In this document: positions 1 to 10,658 of the stretch, piece after piece
Layout of the letters: each line of letters starts with the position of its first letter
How positions within the stretch are numbered: position 1 is the stretch's first letter
From: Conus ventricosus
Taxonomy: Eukaryota > Mollusca > Gastropoda > Neogastropoda > Conidae
Length of the DNA: 64,000 nucleotides
NCBI GenBank assembly: GCA_018398815.1
Contig: CM031596.1
Coordinates: 66,249,442 to 66,313,441 of the forward strand
Reading direction: 5' to 3'
Translations under genes and position numbers: made by a program
The notes under the pieces: model-generated
What the model saw: the letters and a program-made list of their open reading frames with translations, nothing else
Told to the model about the DNA's origin: nothing
Database searches by the model: none

Positions 1-2033
1 AGAATCACTTCTTTTGACAACTTATGACGAACCTGCATGTGACGAATCAAATTCTGTCTCCAGTTAAACATTCTCTCACAAATGGTACATTTAAATTCAC
101 CAAACCTATTGACAATATTCCAGATTCTCTTCTTTTGGGCTCTGTCTGTCTGACCACATTTAGTTAAATGAAGATGTAGCTTTGCTTTGCTACCACAAGC
201 TTTCCCACATTTATGACATTTCCTTCCTCCGTATCTTTGATCAGCAAAACTGTGAGGATGTTCAGATTTTATATGCATGCGCATGGTTTTGCGCAACACA
301 AATGACTTACCACAGATATGGCAAGCCCATTGCTTTTTCTTCTGAAAGGGAGCAGGATTTTTGAATACCTTGACACACAACGGAGATTCTGGATTTGGTG
401 TTGTTTTCAAAGAACCTTTTGTACTATTTCTATGATAAAGTCTTTGATGCCGAAACAAACTCCAATTGTGTAAAAAGAATTTTCCACATTTACCGCACCT
501 ACATCGACCTCTGTTGCCCGACGCCGACACTGGTTTGGACCCTGAGGTCATAGGAGGTTTAGACCTGAAGTCACAGGTGCTTTGGAAAATGAAGTCGCAG
601 CTGGTTTGGAGAATGAAGTTGCTGATTTGGGGCTGAAGTCACAGCTGGTTTGGGATCCGACATTACTGCTGGATTGGGGCCTACAGAAATGGCGGTTTCG
701 GATCCTCCTGAGGTAAAGCTTGTTTCGGAATCCTTCGTTTGTGGCGGACTTTATAATGGACCTTCAAACCCTGAAGTGAGTACAGTACTTTCCCACAGAT
801 CTTGCATTTCATGGGCTCGGGTTTCTTCCCAGTCGGCTCCACTTGGTGAAAATGTCGATAATGTGCCACCAACACCTTTCTTTTACTGTACCTTTTCCCA
901 CAAATCTGACATGTTGTACTGCTAATGTCAGTAAAAGGTATACCTGTTTCTTTCTGGACACTTGTGGAAGGAATGCTGGATTTGGTCTGAGAAGTAGTGG
1001 CCTGAGAAGTAGAAACTGGTGCATCTGAAGAAGGGTCAGGGGCACTGTCGCTTCTCTTATTTTTTGTGAGCATGGCCTTTTCCAAACGCACACCATGTCG
1101 CAGCTTGCAATGTGCCCCTAAACCTTGTATATTATGGAAAACTTTGTGACAGTATCTACACGACAAGAATTTTGTCACAATTGGCCATGATGTTTTGTGC
1201 GCTATTTTCATGTGAGCTGACAAATGCTTTGCTAGTTTAAATCTTCTGCCACAAACTTTGCAGACTCTACCTGGTACAGTCTTGTGGTTAACCCGCAAAT
1301 GAATAGACAAAAGTTTTGCTTGATTAAACCGTTTTCCACAGACATGGCACACAAGTCCTGGGGTCTGAGAAACACCATGAGCCACAGTCTGGTGTATCTG
1401 CATTTGTCTGGAATTGCTGAACGTCATGTTACACACTGTGCATGGAACTACAGTACCATCTTTATGAGTCACAATGTGGTTGTCAAATTCAGAAATGTCT
1501 TCAAATTTTACTTCACAATATTTGCATCGAAGCAACATGCGGCCATCATGCATGATTTGAAGATGATCAAGTAGGTCAACCTTTTTCACAAACGCCTTCT
1601 TGCAGACTCCACAAGAAAAATGGTAAGAATGGTAAGGAAGATGACGCAAGAGCACAGAACGATAAGGGAATGTTTCATTACACTTGTGGCACCCCAAAAA
1701 AACCCACCTTTCCCATGGCTCTTTGCAGGTACATCTGAACGAGTTCTTGGGAGTGCGAAGTGCTAGGTAGCCTATTCGTCGAAGGGGATGTGTGAAACGA
1801 AGCATCCTCAATCTCCATTTTAACGAGGTGCATCACACTGTGAATGTTGGTAAACCCTTCAGCTTTTTCAGGTTTGCTGAATGCTGCTGGGCAACTTGGG
1901 CAGGCATACGGCTTGTTCTGTGAATGAAGTCTGAACGAACTGGGGCACTGTAGAGCCGATGAAATGCCGCTAGGCATTTTCTGCAGTCATATGGTCTTGA
2001 TGCAGTTTCCAGGGAAATCAAGGACACAGTTGC
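1..2033 (-). CDS. Multi-finger C2H2 zinc-finger protein, large terminal exon, open at window edge
   Basis: Nine C2H2 fingers (C-x2-C-x12-H-x3/5-H) can be read between 1700 and 750, starting with CHKCNETF and ending with CKICGKVLYSLQGL. At least four more follow on the same strand between 520 and 1: CGKCGKFF, CHICGKSF, a C2HC-like CHKCGKAC, and CTICERMF. The family usually binds DNA in the nucleus as a transcriptional regulator; the target is unknown. Upstream, 1690-2033 holds a PYDCRKCLAAF segment and a PYACPSCPAAF segment in two frames. The longest open stretch is 681-1811. The exon begins after a strong acceptor at 2034-2036. Frame changes are needed near 1690-1811, 690-540 and 1930; all look like short indels, so either sequencing error or early decay is possible. 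Fingers are separated by variable linkers rather than the TGEKP type, so this is not a KRAB-like tandem array. The gene continues left of the window. Confidence 0.75.
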
Positions 2034-2052
2034 CTGGGGGGAAAAAATCAAC
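2034..2052 (-). promoter_or_regulatory. 3' splice acceptor of the zinc-finger exon
   Basis: On the minus strand a T6C6 pyrimidine tract runs directly into CAG at 2036-2034. The next bases stay open in the zinc-finger frame (ending in RPYDCRKC). This places the exon start at 2033 and an intron to its right, reaching toward or across the retrotransposon array. Confidence 0.6.
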
Positions 2053-2236
2053 ACATCAGTGATGGTATCACTTAGACAACATAAGCGGACACAGAAAAAA
2101 AAAAGAAAAAAAAAGGGATGTCTTCCAAATTTCTAAAGAGGTATCACATTTTAAAATAAGAATCGTGATATGTAATAAATCAAACACAGTCAAACATGCA
2201 ACTATCCCCTAGACTACACTAGTCACTCTAAGCATA
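2053..2236. other. Short unannotated spacer, probably intronic
   Basis: This A-rich spacer includes an A4-A8 tract around 2094-2115. No ORF or recognisable repeat is seen before the GATAA tail of the first LINE copy. Confidence 0.4.
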
Positions 2237-2332
2237 GATAAGATAAGATAAGATAAGATAATGTTGTTTATAGCCCAGCGACCGCAGAGGGCCACATCAG
2301 GGCTGTCACCACTTTAAAAATCAACTCACCAG

Positions 2333-2365
<33 letters not shown>

Positions 2366-2501
2366 TTTCACACATTCGTTAAATGACATCGCTACAAACG
2401 AACCAGAAACTTGTTAAAAAATCCTTCTTCCGTAAATCTCAAATCAGATAAAAAAATGTTAATTTCTCTCAAAACCCAAGGATCACGTCGGGCGGGACAT
2501 C

Positions 2502-3357
2502 CTAAACAGGATCTTCATGGACTCCGCTGTAAAATTTTTGTGTCTCAACGTGCAAGTCCCAACACTCTAAAAGAACATGTTTCATTGTGAGTGGTGCATG
2601 ACATGGAATGCACCACGGAGCTTCTTCACTCTTTAAAGGAAAGAATGGGTAAAATACGAATGGCCGGTGTGCAGCCGGCACAGAACCGTTTCCTCTTTAC
2701 GACCCCCGACGTAGATGGGAGGAGTCTTTAAGGTTTGGACGATCTGAAAGAGTTTGTTTATTCGTCTGTGTGTTCCAATCCTCCTGCAGAGGTCTCTCAC
2801 ATAATCGTTAATTTTGGGTTTCACATCTGAGCAGGGGATATAAGTGTTGGACAGTTTCTCTCTTGTGGCGTTCTTGGCTAAACGATCAACCATTTCGTTC
2901 CCGCCGATGCCAACCCTGGCCAGGAACCCAAGCAAGAGTAATGTTGTAACCGTCCGCCTTCAACTTGCTAAAAAGTTCCAAAAAAGTAAAAGTTCTGGAT
3001 GCTGAAGGTTGCGGCCAGTATGGGCCTCCAAGCTGACAGCGGGAATCCGACAGAACCAGAAAGTCCCTCCCGAAGAATGGGAGATTATCTTCAAACCCAG
3101 TAAATAGAGCAGTAAGTCAGCAGAATAGACAGAAGCATCTGAATGTATATGTTCCAACAATATCTGAGAAGGAGCCCCAGGCAGTAGGCTGCACAGGCCC
3201 CTCCATCCTCAGACTTGGAACCGTCGTGAAAACTTTTTGATAGGATGGGAATTGGAACAGAGCTCGGCATTTCAAAGCCTTTGTACGCCAGAGAGCTGGT
3301 AGACTCCTTACGGAAAGCTGCGAGATCAAAAGAATCTCTGGTGTGAAAAAGGTCCAT
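2502..3357 (-). pseudogene. RNase H and C-terminal region of LINE copy A
   Basis: Fragments in three frames match the RNase H domain of the intact-looking sibling copies. They include the end of the domain (a GIGGNEMVDRLAKNA block near 2880) followed by a GGRKEETVLCRLHTGHS segment. In the element this domain removes template RNA from the RNA-DNA hybrid, and the following CCHC region probably binds nucleic acid. Many 1-base indels relative to copies C and D break the frame here, so no continuous product is expected. Confidence 0.7.
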
Positions 3358-3591
3358 GGAGTTTGATTTTGGAAACTTGGAAAATCGGAAACTACTCCCA
3401 GGTCTATACCTGCATTCCGCACGTGAGGCGCCCTACGAAGCCCAAACGGCGGAATACATTTCGGGTTTGTTTCAAACTTACTTTGGAACGGAGGGTCAAA
3501 AACACAGTCATAGGCAGGATTCTGCGGTTCTGAGAACAGTCGGATGTAATAATTCAAAGACAGTTTCAGCCTGCGGTTGGACAGTGAAGGT

Positions 3592-5068
3592 TCACCCGCC
3601 TCTGCGTACAGGCTTACACAGGGTGGTGCGGAACGCTCCAAGACAGAGACGAAGCCCTTGATGGTGGATAGGGTCCAAGAGTTTGAGGTAAGATGATCTT
3701 GCGGAGCCGTACACAGCACAACCGTAGTCCAGTTTGGAACGGACCAGGGCTCTGTAGAGGTGCAACAAAGTTTTCTTATCAGCGCCCCAGTCGGTGTGTG
3801 CTACGACCCGCAGAATATTCAGTGCCTTTTGGCAAGCAGTTTTGAGGTTTTTAATATGGCTGAGAAAGTTAAGTTTTTGGTCAAAAATGACTCCCAGAAA
3901 TTTGGCCTCTGTAACAGCTGGAATGGGAGATTTCCCTACTTGAAGTTCCGGATCTGGAAAAAAACTGACGGAAATTATGGAAGTGAATACACTGGGTTTT
4001 TGTAGCAGAAAAGGTGAAACCGTTTTCATCCGCCCACCGATGGATTTTATCTACGCAAAGCTGGAGCCTGCGCTGGACACTCGGGTACAGGCTTCCAGTT
4101 GCGTAGACAGCAAAATCATCCACAAACAATGAGCAGTCTGAACCCTGCTGAACTGATTGAACAATGTTGTTAATCTTAATACTAAAGAGGGCAGGAGATA
4201 GTATGCTCCCCTGTGGAACACCCAACTCCTGCTCGTGGACATCAGAGAGAGTGGTGCCAACCCGGACCTGAAACTGTCGTTCTGCCAAAAAATTTTGAAT
4301 AAAAAGCGGAAGATGACCTCGAAAACCCAGATCGTGGAGATCATGAAGTATCCCCGACTTCCAGGTGGTATCGTAGGCCTTCTCCAAGTCAAAGAAAATT
4401 GCCACTGCATGCTGTCTGTTTAAAAAAGCGTTCCTAAGTGTAGATTCCAGACGAATCAAATGGTCAACTGTACTACGATGTTTGCGGAAACCACACTGTT
4501 CTTTCGCCAAAAGGCCATCGGTTTCGAGTTTCCACATGAGCCTAGCATTGACCATTTTTTCCATCAATTTACAGACACAGCTGGTCAAAGCTATGGGACG
4601 GTAGTTAGATGGATTAGAAAGATCTTTTCCAGGTTTGGGGATGGGAATAATGAGGGCTTTCCGCCAAGAGGGTGGAAAGCAACCTGTAGTCCACACGTGG
4701 TTGTATACCTGTAACAGGATGTTCAGACCTTCTTGCGGAAGATGTTTCAATAGTTGATAATGAATGTCATCTATACCTGGAGAGGAATCGCTGCAAGAGA
4801 GTAAGGCAGATTTCAGCTCGTTTAATGTGAAAGGAAGATTGTAGTCTTCCATGTTGTCGGATGAAAAGTTGCAGGGTGATTTTTCTTTTAGGGCTTTGTT
4901 TTTGACAAAAGTGACTGATTTATTAGAAGAGGAGGAATTCTTTTCAATGGTTGAAGCAAGCAGATTAGCAACTGCTTTCTTCTCTGTTACTAAAGAATCC
5001 GAAAACTTGAGATGGTTCACAGTGGGACAGGTGTTCTTCCCTTTGATTTTCTTAATGATGTTCCACAC
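3592..5068 (-). pseudogene. Reverse transcriptase region of LINE copy A
   Basis: An open frame at 3881-5068 carries the RT palm and fingers: WRKALIIPIPKPGKDLSNP, NYRPIALTSCVCKLMEKM, the LEKAYDTTW block with the first catalytic aspartate, GVPQGSILSPALFSI, and FVDDFAVYATG, where FVDD replaces the more usual YADD. It shifts to a second frame (3592-4029) for the thumb region (DYGCAVYGSA). This enzyme copies element RNA at a nicked target. The frame break near 3960 is a one-base change compared with copy B. Confidence 0.8.
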
Positions 5069-5090
5069 TTTTTTCTTAGAAGTTTTGATG

Positions 5091-5540
5091 TCAGCCTGGA
5101 GCAGAAGCTTCTCCAGGACCGACGTTTACTGATTTTAAAAGTGTGTCTTGATTTAGCACGGAGTTTCTGATGGCTCGAGCGTTGGGACCCGAAGGTCGTT
5201 GGTATACCTGACGCTGAGCCCGTTTTCTAACTTTGGAAATTTGTTGGCATTCTGAATCGAACCAGGGTGTTTTTGGCATTTGAAGTTTATCGGAAGACAC
5301 TGGAATACAGGCTTTAGCACATTTGATCATAGTGTTAGTCAGTGATTCAGCTGGATCCGGACTCTGAAAAAAATCAGTGTCCTGGAACTCCTTAGAAACA
5401 GTGGCTGCAAATAGATCCCAGTTTGCTTTCTTATAATTTAGATGCTGAAAGACAGAGATGTGTTCAGTTATTAAACCGTCAGTAAAAACTTTTTGACAGG
5501 ATGGGAATTTCAAACAGAGCTCAGCATACAATGCCTTCAA
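5091..5540 (-). CDS. Chimeric in-frame ORF across the A/B junction
   Basis: A 149-codon open frame starts in the RNase H N-terminus of copy B (ALYAEL...CQKVFTDG, the last D being the first catalytic aspartate). After the 5473/5474 breakpoint it continues without a stop into the EN-RT linker of copy A (LITEHISVFQHLNYKKANWD). Both sides are clearly recognisable in copies C and D, where they lie kilobases apart. This is therefore a fusion made by rearrangement. Whether it is translated is unknown; copy B's upstream RT frame ends in a TGA a few bases before it. Confidence 0.6.
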   Translation of the reverse strand: MKALYAELCLKFPSCQKVFTDGLITEHISVFQHLNYKKANWDLFAATVSKEFQDTDFFQSPDPAESLTNTMIKCAKACIPVSSDKLQMPKTPWFDSECQQISKVRKRAQRQVYQRPSGPNARAIRNSVLNQDTLLKSVNVGPGEASAPG

Positions 5541-7588
5541 CCCTTGTACGCCAGAGAGCTGGTAAACTCTTTGCGAAAAGCTGCAAGATCAAAACTAATC
5601 TCTGGTGTGAAGAAGGTCCACGGTGGTTGATCCGGAAACTTGGAAAAATCAGATACTACACCTAGGTCTAGACCTGCATTCCGCACGTGAGGCTGCATAC
5701 GAAGACCAAACGGCGGAATACATTTAGGGTTGTTTTCAAACTTACTTTGGAACGGAGGGTCAAAGACACAGTCATAGGCAGGGTTTTCTGGTTCCGAGAA
5801 CAGTCTGATGTAATAATTCAAAGACAGTTTCAGCCTGCGGTTGGACAGTGAAGGTTCACCCGCCTCTGCGTACAGGCTGTACACAGGGGTGGTAAGGAAC
5901 GCTCCAAGACAGAGACGAAGCCCTTGATGGTGGATAGGGTCCAAGAGTTTGAGGTAAGATGATCGTGCGGAGCCGTACACAGCACAACCGTAGTCCAGTT
6001 TGGAACGGACCAGGGCTCTGTAGAGGTGCAACAAAGTTTTCTTATCAGCGCCCCAGTCGGTGTGCGCTACGACCCGCAGAATATTCAGTGCTTTCTGGCA
6101 AGCAGTTTTGAGGTTTTTAATATGGCTGAGAAAGTTAAGTTTTTGGTCCAAAATGACTCCCAGAAATTTGGCCTCTTTAACAGCTGGAATGGGAGATTTC
6201 CCTACTTGAAGTTCAGGATCTGGAAAAAACTGACGGAAATTATGGAAGTGAATACACTGCGTCTTTGTTGGAGAAAAGGTGAAACCGTTTTCATCTGCCC
6301 ACCGATGGATTTTATCTACGCAAAGCTGGAGCCTGCGCTGGACACTCGGGTACAGGCTTCCAGTTGCGTAGACAGCAAAATCATCCACAAACAATGAGCA
6401 GTCTGAACCCTGCTGAACTGATTTCACAATGTTGTTGATTTTAATACTAAAGAGGGCAGGAGACAGTATGCTCCCCTGTGGAACACCCAACTCCTGCTCG
6501 TGGACATCAGAGAGAGTGGTGCCAACCCGGACCTGAAACTGTCGTTCTGCCAAAAAATTTTGAATAAAAAGCGGAAGATGACCTCGAAAACCCAGATCGT
6601 GGAGATCATGAAGTATCCCCGACTTCCAGGTGGTATCGTAGGCCTTCTCCAAGTCGAAGAAAATTGCCACTGCATGCTGTTTGTTCAGAAAGGCGTTCCG
6701 AAGTGTAGATTCCAGACGAATCAAATGGTCAACTGTAGTCCTATGTTTGCGGAAACCACACTGTTCTTTCGCCAAAAGGCCATCGGTTTCGAGTTTCCAC
6801 ATGAGCCTAGCGTTGACCATTTTCTCCATCAATTTGCAGACACAGCTGGTCAAAGCTATGGGACGGTAGTTTGATGGATTAGAAAGATCTTTTCCAGGTT
6901 TGGGGATGGGAATAATAAGGGCTTTCCGCCAAGAGGGTGGAAAGAAACCTGTAGTCCACACATGGTTGTATACCTGTAGCAGTATGTTCAGACCTTCTTG
7001 CGGAAGATGTTTCAACAGTTGATAATGAATTTCATCCATACCTGGAGAAGAATCGCTGCAAGAAAGTAAGGCAGATTTCAGCTCGTTTAACGTGAAAGGA
7101 AGATTGTAGTCTTCCATGTTGTCGGGCGAAAAGTTGCAGGGTGATTTTTCTTTTAGGGCTTTGTTTTTGACAAAAGTGGCTGATTTGTTGGAAGAGGAGG
7201 AATTCTTTTCAATGGTTGAAGCCAGCAGATTAGCAACTGCTTTTTTGTCTGTTATTAAAGAGTCAGAAAACTTGAGATGGTTCACAGTGGGACAGGTGTT
7301 CTTCCCTTTGATTTTCTTAATGATGTTCCACACTTTTTTCTTGGAAGTTTTCGATGTCAGCCTGGAGCAGAAGCTTCTCCAGGACCGACGTTTACTGATT
7401 TTAAAAGTGTGTCTCGATTTGGCACGGAGTTTTTGATGGGCTCGAGCGTTGGGACCCGAAGGTCGTTGGTATAACCTGATGCTGAGCCCGTTTTCGAACT
7501 TTGGAAATTTGTTGGCAGTTTGAATCAAACCAGGGTGTTTTTGGCATTTGAAGTTTATCGGAAGACACTGGAATACAAACTTTAGCAC
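5537..7588 (-). CDS. ORF2 RT segment of copy B (longest open RT frame in the array)
   Basis: A 683-codon uninterrupted frame covers the EN-RT linker, the whole RT and the connection toward RNase H. Visible RT blocks, in order, are WRKALIIPIPKPGKD (about residue 219), NYRPIALTSCVCKLMEKM, EQCGFRKHRTTVDHLI, FFDLEKAYDTTW, GVPQGSILSPALFSIKI and SLFVDDFAVYATG. The catalytic aspartates (DLEKAYD, FVDD) are intact. The first methionine is only the first in this open stretch; translation would really start in the endonuclease frame upstream. The frame stops at a TGA just before the RNase H start, where copies C and D read through, so six extra bases near 5537 look like a local change. Confidence 0.85.
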   Translation of the reverse strand: MLKFVFQCLPINFKCQKHPGLIQTANKFPKFENGLSIRLYQRPSGPNARAHQKLRAKSRHTFKISKRRSWRSFCSRLTSKTSKKKVWNIIKKIKGKNTCPTVNHLKFSDSLITDKKAVANLLASTIEKNSSSSNKSATFVKNKALKEKSPCNFSPDNMEDYNLPFTLNELKSALLSCSDSSPGMDEIHYQLLKHLPQEGLNILLQVYNHVWTTGFFPPSWRKALIIPIPKPGKDLSNPSNYRPIALTSCVCKLMEKMVNARLMWKLETDGLLAKEQCGFRKHRTTVDHLIRLESTLRNAFLNKQHAVAIFFDLEKAYDTTWKSGILHDLHDLGFRGHLPLFIQNFLAERQFQVRVGTTLSDVHEQELGVPQGSILSPALFSIKINNIVKSVQQGSDCSLFVDDFAVYATGSLYPSVQRRLQLCVDKIHRWADENGFTFSPTKTQCIHFHNFRQFFPDPELQVGKSPIPAVKEAKFLGVILDQKLNFLSHIKNLKTACQKALNILRVVAHTDWGADKKTLLHLYRALVRSKLDYGCAVYGSARSSYLKLLDPIHHQGLRLCLGAFLTTPVYSLYAEAGEPSLSNRRLKLSLNYYIRLFSEPENPAYDCVFDPPFQSKFENNPKCIPPFGLRMQPHVRNAGLDLGVVSDFSKFPDQPPWTFFTPEISFDLAAFRKEFTSSLAYKG

Positions 7589-8392
7589 ACTTGATCATAG
7601 TGTTTGTCAGTGATTCTGCTGGGTCCGGACTCTGAAGAAAGTCAGTGTCCTGGAATTCTTTAGAAATAGTGGCTGCAAATAGATCCCAGTTTGCTTTCTT
7701 ATAATTTAGATGTTGAGAGACAGAGACGTGTTCAGTTATTACAGGTTGTAGAAGGACAGGGAAATGGTCACTTCCGTGCAGATCGTCATGGACAGACCAC
7801 TCATAGTCCAGGACCAGCGAGGGGTCACAAACCGACAAATCTAAACACGAAAGTGAACCTGTGGAAGAATGGAGGTAAGTTGCAGATCCGTCGTTCAGAC
7901 AACACAAATCCAAATCCGAAAGGACATCCTCAATTAGCAGACCTCTGGATGACGTACGGACACTACCCCAAAGAGGATTGTGACCATTAAAGTCACCCAA
8001 CAGCAAAAAAGGTCGAGGAAGTTCTCTATCAGACTGACAAGGTCCTGCCGACAAACCGGGACTGAAGGAGGTAAATAAATAGAACAGATTGTTATAGTCT
8101 TGTGGAGAGTGACTCTCGCAGCAACAGCTTGAAGGGAGGTAGACAGAGCGACTGGACTATACAGCAGAGTTTTGTGTATGAGAAGGGCAACACCGCCCGA
8201 CAGTCCCAATGTGGATGGTTGTGCAGGATTTGAAAGAATATTAAAGCCAGAAAGAGTAAAGGTCTTCTGGCTTTGAATTTGAGTTTCCTGAAGAGCCACG
8301 ACAGAAGGTTTTATAGATTGACACAGAAGCTGCAGCTCTTCAAAGTTGGATTTTAGTCCACGGATGTTCCAATGGAATATTCTACTATCCAT
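7401..8392 (-). CDS. ORF2 APE-type endonuclease of copy B, one frameshift
   Basis: ORF2 starts at 8392 with MDSRIFHWNIRGLKSNFEEL. Catalytic APE-like blocks are present: the N in WNIRG, VALQETQIQ with the catalytic E, IYLPPS, LLGDFNGHNPLWG and GSDHFPVLL. The domain nicks host DNA to prime reverse transcription. Two overlapping frames (7934-8392 and 7401-8054) must be joined by a single-base shift between 8054 and 7934. A start here, 100 bases after the ORF1 stop region, fits reinitiation or overlap as in other I elements. The second frame ends near 7401, where the RT frame takes over through another shift. Confidence 0.8.
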
Positions 8393-8407
8393 GGTGCAGA
8401 GGGGAAA

Positions 8408-9043
8408 AGGAGAGAAATCAGGTCATCTCCTCATCAACATCTGCGTCTAAGGGTGTAAATTTGTTGGTTAGTTTCACTGGAGTATGTTGGTCTACAGACC
8501 TGCTGGCAGACTTGCCAACAGGTGAAGGTGGTCTGGGTTTGGGTGATGGGTGGAGATGTTTACTGTCACCCTGCGCACCTCCGTCACACCCTGGGACGCC
8601 AGCTCCGTTTTGATCTCTGCCTCTGAAACACCTGATGAATCCCTGCAGCGAATCTCTCCTTTCGATGAATTTAATTGTTTGTGGGGAGTCACCCTGATCT
8701 CCCTGTCCACTAATTTTGTTGCCTTCAGCAGCTGTTCAGATTGTTTTTGTGATCGACATTGAATAAGAAACGAGCCATTCCTCAACCTCTTGATGGACCG
8801 AGGGTCACCTGCTATACCTTGAAAGCCCTTTTGTATAGCAAAAGGGCTCAGAGCTGAAAGGGGTCTTTCCTGCTCCGTCCCTTCCATCACGAGCCAGGAA
8901 GCCCAGAAACCTGTCTTCTGTCGTACCTCAGTATCTGAATCACTGTCAGTATCAAAATCCCCTGAAATAGGGGATGCTGCCTTCCTCTTCTTTTTTGGGG
9001 GGAAATTTTTTGAAAGTGCCATATTTAGTTTATTGTGATTCAT
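8408..9043 (-). CDS. ORF1 gag-like protein of copy B, internally deleted
   Basis: The likely start is the methionine at 9043 (MNHNKLNMALSK) or 9022. The N-terminus is lysine-rich (PKKKRKAASP, a nuclear-localisation-like stretch) followed by acidic DTDSDSDTE. The conserved gag core reads FAIQKGFQGIAGDPRSIKRL and NSSKGEIRCRD, up to GVTEVRRVTV. There a deletion joins the core to the extreme C-terminus and removes the zinc knuckles present in copy D. The frame then runs to a stop near 8492; the original C-terminal frame would end near 8430. Such proteins coat element RNA, and without knuckles this one is probably inactive. Confidence 0.75.
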
Positions 9044-9493
9044 CCCTCCCTTACCCACCCACCTTGGAGTCCAACTAAGGGGCCAGGGCCAAGAATCACC
9101 GTCTTGACCCCTTCCAGGCTTCGGGAGAGACATACGACAAACAGAACACTACTACCCCTATCCCCCCTGATCATGCTCAACTCCCGGGAACAGAGAGCTG
9201 AGCACTGTAGGGGTTTACTTGGCCAGTAGGGGGACTGTCTGTCTTGACCCAGCCCTAAGAAGGGGAGCCGATTAGTACACCCGGGCCAAAGTGTACTCCC
9301 TGTCTAGGATAAGATAAGATAATGTTGCTTATAGCCCAGCCGACCGCAAAGGGCCACATCAGGGCTGTCACCACGTTAAAATCAACTCACCAGTCATTTA
9401 AAAAAAAAAAAAAAAACTTTCACACATCTCATTAAATGACATCGTCTACAAACGCACCAGAAACTTTGTTAAAAATCTTTCTGCCGTAAAATC

Positions 9494-10370
9494 TTAAATC
9501 AGATGAAAAATGTTAATCTCTCTCAAAAACTCAAGGATCACATCAGGCGGGACATCCCTGAACAGGATCTTCATGGACTCCGCTGTAAAATGTCTGTGTC
9601 TCACATCGTGCAAATCCCAACATTCTAAAAGAACATGTTTCATTGTGAGTGGCGCATGACATGGAATGCACCACGGAGCTTCTTCAGTCTTTAAAAGGTA
9701 AGAATGGGTAAAATACGAATGGCCGGTGCGCAGCCGGCACAGAACCGTTTCCTCTTTACGACCACCCGACGTAGATGGGAGGAAGTCCTTAAGGTTTGGA
9801 CGGATCTGAAAGAGTTTGTTATTCGTCTGTGTGTTCCAGTCCTCCTGCCAGAGGTCTCTCACATAATCGTTAATTTTGGGTTTCACATCTGAGCAGGGGA
9901 TTATAAGTGTTGGACAGTTTCTCTCTTGTGGCGTTCTTGGCTAAACGATCAACCATTTCGTTCCCGCGATGCCAACATGACCAGGAACCCAAGCAAGAGT
10001 AATGTTGTAACCGTCCGCCTTCAACTTGCTAAAAAGTTAAAAAAAAAAGTAAAAAGTTCTGGATGCTGAAGGTTGCGGCCAGCTATGGCCTCCAAAGCTG
10101 ACAGCGAATCCGACAGAACCAGAAAGTCCCTCTTCGAAGAATGTGAGATTATCTTCAAAAGCCAGAACCAGAGCAGTAAGTTCAGCAGAATAGACAGAAG
10201 CATCGGAATGGATATGTTCCAACAGTATCTGAGAAGGAGCCCCAGGGCAGTAGGCTGCACAGGCCACTCCATCTTCAGACTTGGAACCGTCAGTGAAAAC
10301 TTTTGACAGGATGGGAATTTCGAACAGAGCTCAGCATACAATGCCTTGTATGCCAGAGAGCTGGTAGACT
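9494..10370 (-). pseudogene. RNase H and CCHC tail of copy C
   Basis: The 9494-9886 frame gives the C-terminus of ORF2, including CIPCHAPLTMKHVLLEC, a C-x2-C-x7-H-x4-C motif typical of I, R1 and Jockey elements, and ends INIFHLI. The upstream RNase H is split across frames at 10021-10341 and includes LYAEL and AELTALV. Breaks coincide with homopolymers (for example the A8 near 10041). The protein would degrade RNA in the RNA-DNA hybrid. Confidence 0.7.
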
Positions 10371-10658
10371 CCTAACGAAAAGCTGCAAGATCGAAACGAA
10401 TCTCTGGTGTGAAAAAGGTCCACGGAGGTTGATCCGGAAACTTGGAAAAATCCGACACAACTCCTAGGTCAAGACCTGCATTCCGCACGTGAGGCCGCAT
10501 ACGAAGACCAAACGGCGGAATACATTTTGGGTTGTTTTCAAACTTACTTTGGAACGGAGGGTCAAAGACACAGTCATAGGCAGGATTCTGCAGTTCTGAG
10601 AACAGTCGGATATAATAAATTCAAAGACAGTTTCAGCCTGCGGTTGGACAATGAAGGT

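Larger units (their letters stand above)
2237..5473 (-). mobile_element. I-clade LINE copy A (3' part only)
   Basis: This is the leftmost of five minus-strand copies. Its 3' end is at 2237-2275, a (TTATC)n tail in the element's sense preceded by the conserved GGCTATAA...CATTATC end and a long T-run (A-run 2338-2364 on the plus strand). It holds the RNase H region (about 2500-3360), the RT (3590-5070) and the EN-RT linker (5090-5473), then stops abruptly at 5473/5474. Endonuclease, ORF1 and 5'UTR are absent. Beyond the breakpoint lies the RNase H interior of copy B, so the edge is a rearrangement inside the array, not ordinary 5' truncation into host DNA. Confidence 0.85.
5474..9308 (-). mobile_element. 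I-clade LINE copy B (lacks 3' end)
   Basis: This copy runs from the 5'UTR (9308, ending in the ...CCCTGTCTAGG block read on the plus strand) through ORF1, endonuclease and RT into the first part of RNase H, and stops at 5474. The second half of RNase H, the 3'UTR and the tail are missing. At 9308/9309 its 5' end touches the GATAA tail of copy C with no host DNA between. It has the same ~0.7 kb internal ORF1 deletion as copy C. Clade assignment rests on gag with zinc knuckles (seen in copy D), APE endonuclease, RT, RNase H and CCHC order. Confidence 0.85.

Noticed and set aside
4235..6874. Plus-strand ORFs of about 60-125 codons in LINE copies A and B (repeated in C and D)
   Set aside because: They recur at the same place in every copy and are antisense to conserved RT motifs, so they are shadows of ORF2.
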